This document shows, piece by piece, positions 8,828-16,786 of a stretch of DNA of 57,847 nt (its first letter is position 1; the number at the start of each line of letters is the position of its first letter). A program made the position numbers and the translations under genes. The stretch is from Mediterraneibacter glycyrrhizinilyticus (GTDB lineage: Bacteria > Bacillota > Clostridia > Lachnospirales > Lachnospiraceae), in the NCBI RefSeq assembly GCF_016902345.1, contig NZ_JACJLR010000020.1, positions 1 through 57,847 on the forward strand, given 5' to 3'. A model generated the notes under the pieces. It was not told the DNA's origin, did no database searches, and saw nothing but the letters and a program-made list of their open reading frames with translations.

Positions 8828-9649
8828 ATGAGAGTGATGATCGTGGATGATGAAAAACTTGCGCTCAGACAGTTTGAGATAGAAACAGAGGACTTGCCGG
8901 GGGTAGAGATCGCGGCAGCATGTTCGGATCCGGCAGAGGCTCTGAAATACCTCAGGGAGAATCCGGTTGAGGCGGCGTTTCTTGATATTGAGATGCCCGG
9001 GATGAATGGACTCGTCCTGGCGGAAAAGATGCGGGAGATCCGCCCGGATCTGGTGATCATCTTTATCACAGGATACGAGCAGTATGCATATGATGCGCTG
9101 AAAGTAAAGGCGGATTACTATATGACGAAGCCGTATGACAGGAAGGATATCGAGGAGGTGCTGGAGCGGGCAAGGCTTCTGGCGAGAAGGCAGAACAAGC
9201 GCGTGTACTTCCGGACATTCGGAAGATTTGACATGTTCGTGGATGGCAGGGCAGTCTACTTTGGAAATGCAAAGGCAAAGGAACTTCTGGCACTCTGCGT
9301 GGACCGAAGGGGCGGGATCGTGACCATTGAGGAGGCAGCGGACAAGCTCTGGGAGGATCGCGTTTATGACAGCAGGGTGAAGAACCTGTACAGGAAGGCC
9401 GTGATGTATATCAGGCAGATCCTGGGGGAGTGCGGTGCAGAAGAGATATTCTACGGAAACAGAGGGTGCTGCCAGATCGATATCATGAAAGTGGACTGTG
9501 ATTACTATGATCTGCTCAAGGGCAATCCGGATGCGGTTCGGTCATGGCGGGTGACAAGAACCTATCTTCAGGAGTATTCCTGGGCGGAGGAGACCTGTGC
9601 GATGCTGGAGATGGCGGAGGAAAGAGACATGAGGGGAGAGCCGGAGTAA
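8828..9649 (+). CDS. Response regulator with SARP/Trans_reg_C-like DNA-binding domain
   Basis: 273 aa from ATG 8828 (GAGGTGA 6 bp before it; upstream GTG/ATG are poorer). Receiver domain at 1-120: IVDDE acidic pair, phospho-acceptor Asp in AAFLDIEMPG, switch Thr in FITGYEQY, conserved Lys in YMTKPYD. From ~130 a winged-helix of the SARP/OmpR-C-like type: FGRFDMFVDGRAVYF, AKAKELLALCVDRRGGIVTIEEA, KNLYRKAVMYIRQIL. Such regulators bind direct repeats; the near-identical P1 and P2 promoters are natural targets (inference). Read together with the kinase. Confidence 0.85.
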   Translation: MRVMIVDDEKLALRQFEIETEDLPGVEIAAACSDPAEALKYLRENPVEAAFLDIEMPGMNGLVLAEKMREIRPDLVIIFITGYEQYAYDALKVKADYYMTKPYDRKDIEEVLERARLLARRQNKRVYFRTFGRFDMFVDGRAVYFGNAKAKELLALCVDRRGGIVTIEEAADKLWEDRVYDSRVKNLYRKAVMYIRQILGECGAEEIFYGNRGCCQIDIMKVDCDYYDLLKGNPDAVRSWRVTRTYLQEYSWAEETCAMLEMAEERDMRGEPE

Positions 9650-9684
9650 CAGTTCGGTAACACAGAAAAATGTATACTGAAAGA

Positions 9685-9718
9685 AAATGTGAGCGCAGAT
9701 TTCCGCTCATATTTTTTG
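9685..9718 (+). terminator. Terminator after the two-component operon
   Basis: An ATGTGAGCG / CGCTCATAT stem with a short loop followed by a T-run at 9712-9717. It separates the kinase/regulator operon from the PqqD cassette. Confidence 0.6.
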
Positions 9719-9879
9719 TTAAATACCGTGGAGGAACGCCTTGAACGTTTCGGGTGTGGAAGCGGGAGCCTGCTTAGGGATATAAGACGGAAATATTGAA
9801 GTTTATGGAAAAGAAAAGCAGTGACAATTCCATAGCAGTGTTTGGATAGAGAAAAACGTATGGAGGGAGATGACAGAGG

Positions 9880-10257
9880 ATGAAGCTGAAAGATGGGCTG
9901 ATCCTGCGGGAAGTTGCGGGACAGTATGTCATCGTTCCGACCGGGAAGCGGGTGCAGGAGGTGACGAACATTGTCTACATATCTTCTTCTGCGGCATATC
10001 TGTGGGAGTATATGAAAGACCACGAATTCGAGAAAGAGGATCTGGTGAAGCGGATCATGGAACACTACATCGGAGTTACGGAAGAGAAGGCTGCGGAGGA
10101 TGTGGAGAAGTTTCTGAAGATTCTGGCGGACAATAATATTATGGAGGACGGTGTGAAACGCGGCGGCGATTTTACAAGAATTCCCAAGGAAATGTTGGAT
10201 AAGCTGTGGCCTTCCAACGGAATGTCAGAGAAAGATACTGGAGATGAGGTGGATTAG
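9880..10257 (+). CDS. PqqD-like peptide chaperone (RiPP recognition element)
   Basis: 125 aa. The winged-helix PqqD fold is visible: an N-terminal strand pair (LKDGLILREVAGQYVIVP), NIVYISSSAAYLWEYM, then helices EDLVKRIMEHY and EEKAAEDVEKFLKILADNNIM. PqqD-type proteins bind the leader of a ribosomally made peptide and present it to a radical SAM enzyme. The TAG stop overlaps the GTG of the radical SAM gene, so they are coupled. Its base composition is like the flanking genes, unlike the AT-rich radical SAM gene. Confidence 0.8.
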   Translation: MKLKDGLILREVAGQYVIVPTGKRVQEVTNIVYISSSAAYLWEYMKDHEFEKEDLVKRIMEHYIGVTEEKAAEDVEKFLKILADNNIMEDGVKRGGDFTRIPKEMLDKLWPSNGMSEKDTGDEVD

Positions 10258-11345
10258 TGCACAATGAATTTGAACCTGCCTGTCGGCGAATGGAATGGCT
10301 TGATCCATTTTATAAAGCAGTATGGGAGAAAGCTTTTGAAAAAGCCATCCCGATTTCAGGAACATTTGAGTTGACCCCGCGATGCAATTTTAATTGCAGA
10401 ATGTGTTATGTCCACCTGAAAAATGATGAGATTCCCCATTATGGCAGAGAACTGACTGCTAAAGAATGGCTGCGTATTGCAGAAGAAGCAAAACAAGCTG
10501 GAACGACATGGTTGTGCATTACTGGCGGGGAACCGATTCTGCATCCGGAATTTCCGGAAATATGGGAGAAACTTTCGCAAATGGGTTTTTTTCTAACGCT
10601 TCAAAGTAATGCGTCCCTGATATCAGGAAAGATTGCAGACTTATTGGAAAAATACCCACCCAGGCGAGTTAAGGTTACTTTGTATGGAGCAGATGACGAT
10701 ATTTATGAGTCTGTATGTGGTGTTAAAAACGGATTCAGCCGTGTTAACGACGGAATACATACACTGATGAGCCTGGGGATACCAGTTTCACTTGTTAGTA
10801 CTATCATTAGGCAGAATCAAGAAGCTGTACAGAAGATGGCGTACTATGCTTATCGCCACCGCTTGCAGTGGGTGCCGACAACGAGAGTTCGGGCTTCACT
10901 TCGTGGTGGAGACACGGACGTGACAGGACTGCGGGTGAATGAAATGCAGGAAAAACACAGATGCAAGGAAATTCAGCGAAGGATACGAGAAAAAGATTTT
11001 TTTGATCCAAAGCGAAAACCGTGCACGTATTGCAAAGACTATCGGGTTGGATACTGGGTACTGTGGGATGGAAATATGAGGTTTTGCAGTTTTTTAGATA
11101 AACCGGATATTTCGGTGCGAGAGCTGTCTTTTCAGGAGGCGTGGAAGCAGCTGCTGGTTTATGAGGAAGCTCTTGAATGGCCGGATCAATGCAAGGAATG
11201 CTCCGCTAAAAATGTATGTTTTAAATGTATAGCAACGCTTGCAACGGAGAGTGGGAGTATTGATCGTGTGCCAGAGAAGCATTGTAATGCAATACGAAAT
11301 TTATATGAGAAAAACAAAGGAAAGGTGAATGAAGATGAGTTATAG
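10257..11345 (+). CDS. Radical SAM/SPASM peptide-modifying enzyme (PqqE-like)
   Basis: 362 aa, GTG start. Residues ~38-50 give TPRCNFNCRMC, the CX3CX2C motif that binds the SAM [4Fe-4S] cluster; ITGGEP follows as the SAM-binding GGE loop. The C-terminal third has the Cys-rich SPASM region: CTYCKDY, MRFCSF, PDQCKECSAKNVCFKCIA and EKHCNA, for auxiliary clusters. With PqqD beside it, the expected role is modifying a ribosomal peptide. The gene and the next ~1 kb are much more AT-rich than PqqD before and the exporter after, suggesting replacement by transfer. Alternative: maturation of an enzyme rather than a peptide product. Confidence 0.85.
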   Translation: MHNEFEPACRRMEWLDPFYKAVWEKAFEKAIPISGTFELTPRCNFNCRMCYVHLKNDEIPHYGRELTAKEWLRIAEEAKQAGTTWLCITGGEPILHPEFPEIWEKLSQMGFFLTLQSNASLISGKIADLLEKYPPRRVKVTLYGADDDIYESVCGVKNGFSRVNDGIHTLMSLGIPVSLVSTIIRQNQEAVQKMAYYAYRHRLQWVPTTRVRASLRGGDTDVTGLRVNEMQEKHRCKEIQRRIREKDFFDPKRKPCTYCKDYRVGYWVLWDGNMRFCSFLDKPDISVRELSFQEAWKQLLVYEEALEWPDQCKECSAKNVCFKCIATLATESGSIDRVPEKHCNAIRNLYEKNKGKVNEDEL

Positions 11346-11724
11346 TGGTGAGATTTATGCAGAGGTAGAGGCCAGTGTTGTTAATAATGGAATCAACCCG
11401 ATGGCGATAGTTTCCGGCAATCCTGAGCCAATTGATGATTCGGCATATGTTGTTGTGTGGATAAGATGGCGTTATGAGAGTGAGACAGGTGCAGGTGGAT
11501 ATACTGGTACAGGATGGTATTTTGATGATCCAAATAACGGGTTGCATAAGTACGGAAGTGAAGAAGACTTTAAACAGTTTCTAGTTGAGCAGCAGCCAGC
11601 TAGTTTTGATGATATATTAAACGACTGGGATCCAGAAGAAAAAGCGGCTTTTTTGAATAGCCATTTATCTCAATTAGAAGGCGGCAACTGTGTATACTTC
11701 ACTGCGGAATCTCCTAATACATAA
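11329..11724 (+). CDS. Small unknown protein in the RiPP-like cassette, possible substrate
   Basis: 131 aa, overlapping the end of the radical SAM gene by 17 bp; ATG 11329 or 11335, both after AAAGGTGA. I do not recognise a family. It is acidic, with a WIRWRYESE strand and a Gly-rich GAGGYTGTGWYF stretch, and has a single Cys near the end. The last residues read LEGGNCVYFTAESPNT; a Gly-Gly followed by a short tail is a common leader/core boundary in exported peptides, so this could be the substrate or a scaffold. The long N-terminal part is unusual for a precursor. Position between modifying enzyme and kinase supports a role in the cassette. Confidence 0.5.
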   Translation: MKMSYSGEIYAEVEASVVNNGINPMAIVSGNPEPIDDSAYVVVWIRWRYESETGAGGYTGTGWYFDDPNNGLHKYGSEEDFKQFLVEQQPASFDDILNDWDPEEKAAFLNSHLSQLEGGNCVYFTAESPNT

Positions 11725-11744
11725 AGTTGAAACAGGTGATCAGG

Positions 11745-12560
11745 ATGTCACTGAAAGATAATTTGATTTTTCGGATCACATGTCTAAATTTCCGTGTGAC
11801 GGATTCGCTAAGAGTATGGGAGAATGACAGCGCATGGGATAAGTTTGTGAGTGACAATAGTTCGACAACAGATATTGAACTAAGGATTGAACAGCGAAAG
11901 TCTTTGGACTATCAAGTTGAACGATATGAGCTCTCGAAGAAATATGAACAGGTTTTGAGATATGGTTCGGATATATTGCTGACTAATCGAGAATGGAATA
12001 TCTGTACTTTACTATCGTTGCACGATCCGGCAAGTTTTTCGATATTAGCGAACCATATATTTTATTCGCGGGCAGTGTATCATAATATGATTCAGTGCCA
12101 TAGCTCCCTTGTAGATTGGAAGGGGAAAGGGATCCTCTTCTTAGGTCCATCAGGTATTGGAAAGACCACGCAGGCAGAACTCTGGAACAAATATCGTGAT
12201 GCCATTATCATTAACGGTGACATTGTTTTCGTTCAGGAGACCCCGGATGCCTTCCTGGGCTGGGGCACTCCCTGGCATGGCTCCTCGCCCTACTGTGAGA
12301 ACACCAATGTTCCGGTTTGCGCCATGGTCGTGCTCAAGCAGACGCTGGAGAATTCTATTCGGGAACTGACAGGCTTTGAGAAGGTGACGGCGGTATCCAA
12401 CAGTGTTTTCTATCCTCGATGGCTGGAAAACGGTATGGAGTTATGTCTGGAGACACTGGATCATCTGCTGGCGAAGGTTCCTGTCTACGAACTCTCCTGC
12501 CGTCCGGATGAAGACGCTGTCCGTCTGACAGAAGAGACTATATTTAAACAGGATAAGTGA
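11745..12560 (+). CDS. HPr-kinase-like ATPase of RiPP clusters
   Basis: About 271 aa from ATG 11745 (AGGTGA 6 bp before; an upstream TTG at 11727 is possible). The P-loop GILFLGPSGIGKTTQ lies near residue 130, then an IINGDIVF strand and GWGTPWHGSSPY, matching HPr-kinase/phosphorylase-like proteins in lasso-peptide and PqqD-type clusters. Some of those phosphorylate the peptide; others have no known activity. The 5' part up to about 12200 is AT-rich while the 3' part is GC-rich like the exporter, so the gene looks mosaic. It ends before a terminator hairpin. Confidence 0.7.
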   Translation: MSLKDNLIFRITCLNFRVTDSLRVWENDSAWDKFVSDNSSTTDIELRIEQRKSLDYQVERYELSKKYEQVLRYGSDILLTNREWNICTLLSLHDPASFSILANHIFYSRAVYHNMIQCHSSLVDWKGKGILFLGPSGIGKTTQAELWNKYRDAIIINGDIVFVQETPDAFLGWGTPWHGSSPYCENTNVPVCAMVVLKQTLENSIRELTGFEKVTAVSNSVFYPRWLENGMELCLETLDHLLAKVPVYELSCRPDEDAVRLTEETIFKQDK

Positions 12561-12572
12561 TAGAAAAGGGGG

Positions 12573-12629
12573 AAATCTCATTCCCGTATCCCCGCAAATA
12601 GTGCGGCGGGATGTGGGAGTGGGATTTTT
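12573..12629 (+). terminator. Terminator before the exporter gene
   Basis: A long imperfect stem (AATCTCATTCCCGTATCCCC against GGGATGTGGGAGTGGGATTT) with an AT-rich loop and a T-run at 12624-12628. It may end or attenuate the RiPP-like operon before the exporter. Confidence 0.6.
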
Positions 12630-12692
12630 GTTTCTCTCCGGCTGTGGCGGGCAGAAACAGAAGAGAGTAAGGGGAGTGTTACATAAGAAAAT

Positions 12693-14453
12693 ATGGGCAG
12701 AGTGAAACATATCATTCGGCGAATTAAAGAGGGAAGATTAAAGCAGCTCATGGCAGAGCTGCTCTGGATGTACGCCTACGTGCGGCGCTACTGGCTGCTG
12801 ATCGGAGCCTACGTGCTCCTGGGCGCTTCCGGTTCTGTTCTGGGACTGGGTACGTCCGTTGTCAGCAAGGACCTGGTGGATGCTGTGACCGGGGTGAATT
12901 CGCTGGAGATCGTCCGGGTGGCAGCGACCTACGTGGGAGTGGGTGTGGCTCAGATCTTTATCAATGCGGTAAAGTCCAGACTGTCTCTGAAGGTCCGGCT
13001 GAAGGTGACAAACGAGATCCGGGCGGATATCTACGAGCAGGTTCTTCGGACCAACTGGGAGTCTCTGGCGAAGTACCGGTCCGGCGATCTGCTCTACCGG
13101 GTAAACGGGGACGCGGGGATGGTGGCAAACACGATCCTCACTTTTCTGCCGAACGTGGTCACTACGGTGATCAGTTTCGGCGGGGCGTTCATCATCGTGA
13201 TGCAGAACGACCCCTGGATGGCGCTGATCGCTCTGCTGGGTGCACCGATCTCTTTTATCACATCCAGATATTCTGCCAGAAAGATGCGGGAGTTTCAGCG
13301 GGACAACCAGAACGTGGCCAGTGACCGGACTGTGTTCGATCAGGAGACCTTCCAGAACCTTCAGTTCATCAAGGCGTTCGGGATGATCGACAGGGTGACG
13401 GAGAAGTTCCACCGGATTCAGCAGGAGTCTGTGGATGTGGCCCTGAGACAGAACAAGTTCCAGCAGTATATGACGGTCGCTACATCGCTTGTGGGACAGG
13501 CAGTAGGGTACGCCTGCTATGGGTTTGCCGCTTTCCGTCTCTGGCAGGGGGAGATCAGCTATGGTACTATGACCATGTTTGTGTCCATGGCGGCGTCCCT
13601 TCGAGGATCTTTCAGCAGTATCCTGAACCTGATGCCCCAGGTCATCCGTGCCGGGATCAGCGCAGAGCGGATCATGGAGATCACCAGCCTCCCGCGGGAC
13701 TCGATGGAGGATCAGGAAGAGGCAGAGGAGATCAAGAGACGGGCAAAGGACGAGGGTGTATTTGTACATATGGACTCAGTGGATTTCTGTTACGAGGAAG
13801 AGAAGTGGATCTACCGGGATGCGGATTTCAGGGCGGAGCCGGGAGAGATCGTGGCGCTGATCGGACCTTCGGGGCAGGGGAAGACCACGACGCTGAACCT
13901 GATCCTGGGACTGTATCATCCCCAGAAGGGACTGGTCACAGTTGGGAATCCGGGCGGGGACCCGCTTCGGGCCTCCTCCTCTACCCGGCGTCTTTTCAGC
14001 TATATTCCTCAGGGAAACACCATGTTCTCCGGAACGATCGCGGATAACATGCGGATGGTGAAGCCGGAGGCGACAGAGGAGGAGATCCGTTCCGCTCTGG
14101 AGGCGGCCTGTGCCTGGGAGTTTGTGGAGAAACTGGATCACGGGATGGACACGGAAGTGAGAGAGCGGGGGACCCGGTTCTCTGAGGGACAGAAGCAGAG
14201 GCTGTCCATCGCCCGGGCACTCCTTGCGGACGCGCCGGTGATGATCCTGGATGAGGCTACCAGCGCGCTGGATGTGGCGACAGAGCGGCGGGTGCTCCGT
14301 CAGATCATTAAGAAAGAGCCCAGCCGGACCGTCATCGTGGCAGCCCACCGGCCCAGTGTATTTTCTATGTGCAATCGAGTATACAAGGTTGGAAATGGAA
14401 GGATCCTGGAAGAGGACGAAGAGGGGATCCGGAGATTTCTGGAAGAATTTTAG
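12693..14453 (+). CDS. ABC exporter, fused membrane and ATPase domains
   Basis: 586 aa. Six transmembrane helices in residues ~30-310, then an ATP-binding domain with Walker A GPSGQGKTTT, Q-loop IPQGNTMFSG, signature RFSEGQKQRLSIA, Walker B VMILDEATSALD and the AAHR switch His. This is the homodimeric type used to export peptides, lipids or drugs; it has no N-terminal C39 peptidase, so leader cleavage would need another protein. It follows the RiPP-like genes and precedes the Ig-like/Wzz genes, so it could serve either. The ribosome binding site is weak (AAGGGGAG about 17 bp upstream). Confidence 0.85.
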   Translation: MGRVKHIIRRIKEGRLKQLMAELLWMYAYVRRYWLLIGAYVLLGASGSVLGLGTSVVSKDLVDAVTGVNSLEIVRVAATYVGVGVAQIFINAVKSRLSLKVRLKVTNEIRADIYEQVLRTNWESLAKYRSGDLLYRVNGDAGMVANTILTFLPNVVTTVISFGGAFIIVMQNDPWMALIALLGAPISFITSRYSARKMREFQRDNQNVASDRTVFDQETFQNLQFIKAFGMIDRVTEKFHRIQQESVDVALRQNKFQQYMTVATSLVGQAVGYACYGFAAFRLWQGEISYGTMTMFVSMAASLRGSFSSILNLMPQVIRAGISAERIMEITSLPRDSMEDQEEAEEIKRRAKDEGVFVHMDSVDFCYEEEKWIYRDADFRAEPGEIVALIGPSGQGKTTTLNLILGLYHPQKGLVTVGNPGGDPLRASSSTRRLFSYIPQGNTMFSGTIADNMRMVKPEATEEEIRSALEAACAWEFVEKLDHGMDTEVRERGTRFSEGQKQRLSIARALLADAPVMILDEATSALDVATERRVLRQIIKKEPSRTVIVAAHRPSVFSMCNRVYKVGNGRILEEDEEGIRRFLEEF

Positions 14454-14477
14454 AGCAGAGAAAGAAAGGAAATGCGT

Positions 14478-15305
14478 ATGAGAATCGTCAGAATGGCACT
14501 GATCATTGTGTTCCTGCTGTCCCTGAGCCTGTTCGGGGCGACAGAGCTTGTCGGGCTGATCGGCATGGACCGGACCATGCCTGAGATCAGCAGTGACAGG
14601 GAGGTATTGGAGATCCCCTGTGAGTATACGGAAGAGCAGCTCCTGGAGGGGGTGACGGCCAGTGACGGAACAGACGGGGATCTGACATCTCAGATCATAC
14701 CGGGATCTTTTTCCAGATTTATCGATGAGGGTGTCTGCAACATTTCCTATGTGGTGTTTGACTCGTCGGATCATCCGGCCTCACTGACCAGACAAGTCCG
14801 GTTCACGGATTATCATCCGCCCAGATTTACCCTGACGGAGCCGCTTGTCTTTGCGGAACAGGAAGGGAACTACGCGGAGGCCATGGAGCGGCTCAGTGCA
14901 TCGGATCAGCTTGACGGGAACCTGGAGGACTGGATCACCCAGACAGATACGGATGTGAATTATCAGAGGGCAGGATCCTATACCATGACTGTGGAGGTGA
15001 GCAGCAGCATGGGGGCTTCCTCCACGGCTGCTCTCCCGATCCATGTGGTGAGCCCGGAGAATCTTTCGGTCGGGATCACACTCACTTCGGGGATCGTCTA
15101 TGTACAGGCTGGTGCCCAGATAGATCCGGGGGAGTATGTGAAGGAAGTGACGGACGCCCGGGGCGGGACGATGGACGTCTCGGAGGTGTCCGCGTCCTCG
15201 GAAGTCGACACGGCGGAACCGGGGATCTATGAGATACATTATGAGGCAGAAGACAGCAGCGGGAACTACGGGGAGACATGGCTGACTGTCGTTGTGGAAG
15301 AGTAG
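14478..15305 (+). CDS. Membrane-anchored surface protein with DUF5011/Ig-like repeats
   Basis: 275 aa; ATG 14478 preferred over ATG 14472 because AAAGGA is then 7 bp away. An N-terminal signal-anchor (~7-30: MALIIVFLLSLSLFG) is followed by three beta-sandwich repeats of ~75 aa: one with DGTDGDLTSQI and VVFDSSDHPASL, one with SDQLDGNLEDWI, one ending EPGIYEIHYEAEDSSGNYGE. The repeated D-G-[DN]-L and DSSGN motifs are typical of DUF5011/HYR-like Ig folds. It lies between the exporter and the Wzz/BY-kinase genes, so an extracellular scaffold for polymer export or adhesion is plausible. Confidence 0.7.
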   Translation: MRIVRMALIIVFLLSLSLFGATELVGLIGMDRTMPEISSDREVLEIPCEYTEEQLLEGVTASDGTDGDLTSQIIPGSFSRFIDEGVCNISYVVFDSSDHPASLTRQVRFTDYHPPRFTLTEPLVFAEQEGNYAEAMERLSASDQLDGNLEDWITQTDTDVNYQRAGSYTMTVEVSSSMGASSTAALPIHVVSPENLSVGITLTSGIVYVQAGAQIDPGEYVKEVTDARGGTMDVSEVSASSEVDTAEPGIYEIHYEAEDSSGNYGETWLTVVVEE

Positions 15306-15317
15306 AAGGAGGAGTCT

Positions 15318-16781
15318 ATGGAACGGGAATTATTCAGACTGGATGAGATCAGCTGTCGGGGACTCTGCGTGGATCTGATCCGAAATCTGTGGATGATCCT
15401 TCTGACGGCAGTGACCGTATGGCTTGCTGTCGGGGGAGTGCATAACATCATCTATGAACCGGAGTACACGGCGTCTTCTACGCTTGTGGTGAGCAGCAGA
15501 GGATCCGGGAGCGCCTATTCTTCTCTGGCTGCGGCGTCTCAGATGGCGGATGTCTTCGGACAGGTGTTTCAGAGCGAGGCACTCCGAAACAAGATCATTG
15601 AGGATGTGGGAGCAGAGATCGAGGGGACCATCAGCTGCAGTCCCATCGAGGAGACGAACCTTCTGGTCCTGAGCACCACCTGTCCGGATCCGAGACAGGC
15701 CTATCTGTTCATCAATTCGGCGCTGGAGCACTATGAGGAGGTGGCTGGAAATGTGTTTTCCAATGCATCTCTTGAGGTCGTGCAGGAGCCGGAAGTGCCA
15801 TCGGCGCCCTCCAACACATCCTGGATCATGTCCCACAGATATCTCCTGACCCTTCTGGGGGCGCTGGGGATGGCGGCGGTGATCTGTATGTTCTATGTCC
15901 TCCGGTTTACAGTGAAGAATGAAGTCGGTGGAACGCGTCAGCTTGACGGAACGATCCGGGGCGTGATCCCCTATGAGAGGAAGACGCCGGCAGACGGGGA
16001 AAGGTGGAGCCTGTTCAGAAATAAAGGGGCTGCTGCTGGAAAGAAAGGGAATCCAAAGCAGGCCCTGCTCTTGAATTCACCTGTCGTGACCATGGATTTC
16101 GCCGAGGCGACAAGGAATGCTCAGGCAAGGGTGGAGCACCATATGCGCCGGAACCGGCAGAAGGCCCTTTTGGTCATCAGTATCACGGAGAATGAGGGGA
16201 AATCCACGGTGGCGGCGAATCTTGCCCTTGCCCTTGCTGAGAAGCGGCGGAAGGTTCTGCTGGTAGACGGAGATCTGCGGAAACCGGCCCAGCATAAAGT
16301 GTTTGAAGTGAACGAAAAGGGCAGGGAGTCTCTGGATAAAGTGCTCTCAGGAGAGGTCTCCTGGAGAGAGGCACTCCGGTTTAGCAGACAGGATCGGATC
16401 TGGGAACTCTTTCAGTTCCGCCCTGCGGCCCGTCCTGCAGCGGTCATGAACGTGGAGGCGCTCACAGGGCTTATGGAAGAGTGGAGGCGGGAGTTTGACT
16501 ATATTATCGTGGACTGTTCGCCTGCGGCAGTGTCAACGGATGCGGAGATCTGGATGGAAGCGGTGGATTCGGTCCTTCTCGTTGTGCGGGAGGACCGGGC
16601 TGACATCCGGGTGATCAATGACATGGTCGATACGATCTGGCAGAGCGGAAGGGATTTCGCCGGATTTATCCTGAATGGATTCCACAGAGAGTGGTTCCGG
16701 GGAATGTCCGGATACGGATCCGCCGGATCCGGTTATTCCAGGTACGGGAAGAGCAGGCGAGATGTGGAAGAAAGAGGTTAG
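15318..16781 (+). CDS. Wzz/BY-kinase fusion (polysaccharide co-polymerase tyrosine kinase) 1
   Basis: 487 aa after an AGGAGG site. Residues ~1-200: Wzz-type chain-length domain with helices at ~25-48 and ~170-195 around an extracellular segment. Residues ~250-470: BY-kinase with Walker A ITENEGKSTVAANLA, Walker A' VLLVDGDLRKPA, Walker B YIIVDCSPAA. The C-tail SGYGSAGSGYSRYGK has only three Tyr, a sparse autophosphorylation cluster. Family role: controls polysaccharide chain length through cycles of Tyr phosphorylation. The fusion of the two parts is usual in proteobacteria; many Bacillota carry them as separate proteins. It overlaps nothing and is followed after 5 bp by a second copy of the same type. 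Confidence 0.88.
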   Translation: MERELFRLDEISCRGLCVDLIRNLWMILLTAVTVWLAVGGVHNIIYEPEYTASSTLVVSSRGSGSAYSSLAAASQMADVFGQVFQSEALRNKIIEDVGAEIEGTISCSPIEETNLLVLSTTCPDPRQAYLFINSALEHYEEVAGNVFSNASLEVVQEPEVPSAPSNTSWIMSHRYLLTLLGALGMAAVICMFYVLRFTVKNEVGGTRQLDGTIRGVIPYERKTPADGERWSLFRNKGAAAGKKGNPKQALLLNSPVVTMDFAEATRNAQARVEHHMRRNRQKALLVISITENEGKSTVAANLALALAEKRRKVLLVDGDLRKPAQHKVFEVNEKGRESLDKVLSGEVSWREALRFSRQDRIWELFQFRPAARPAAVMNVEALTGLMEEWRREFDYIIVDCSPAAVSTDAEIWMEAVDSVLLVVREDRADIRVINDMVDTIWQSGRDFAGFILNGFHREWFRGMSGYGSAGSGYSRYGKSRRDVEERG

Positions 16782-16786
16782 GGCTT

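Noticed and set aside
9728..9850. Two tiny ORFs (23 and 14 codons) before the PqqD gene as RiPP precursors
   Set aside because: Neither has a usable ribosome binding site; the first starts with GTG right after a terminator and both lack a leader-like part.
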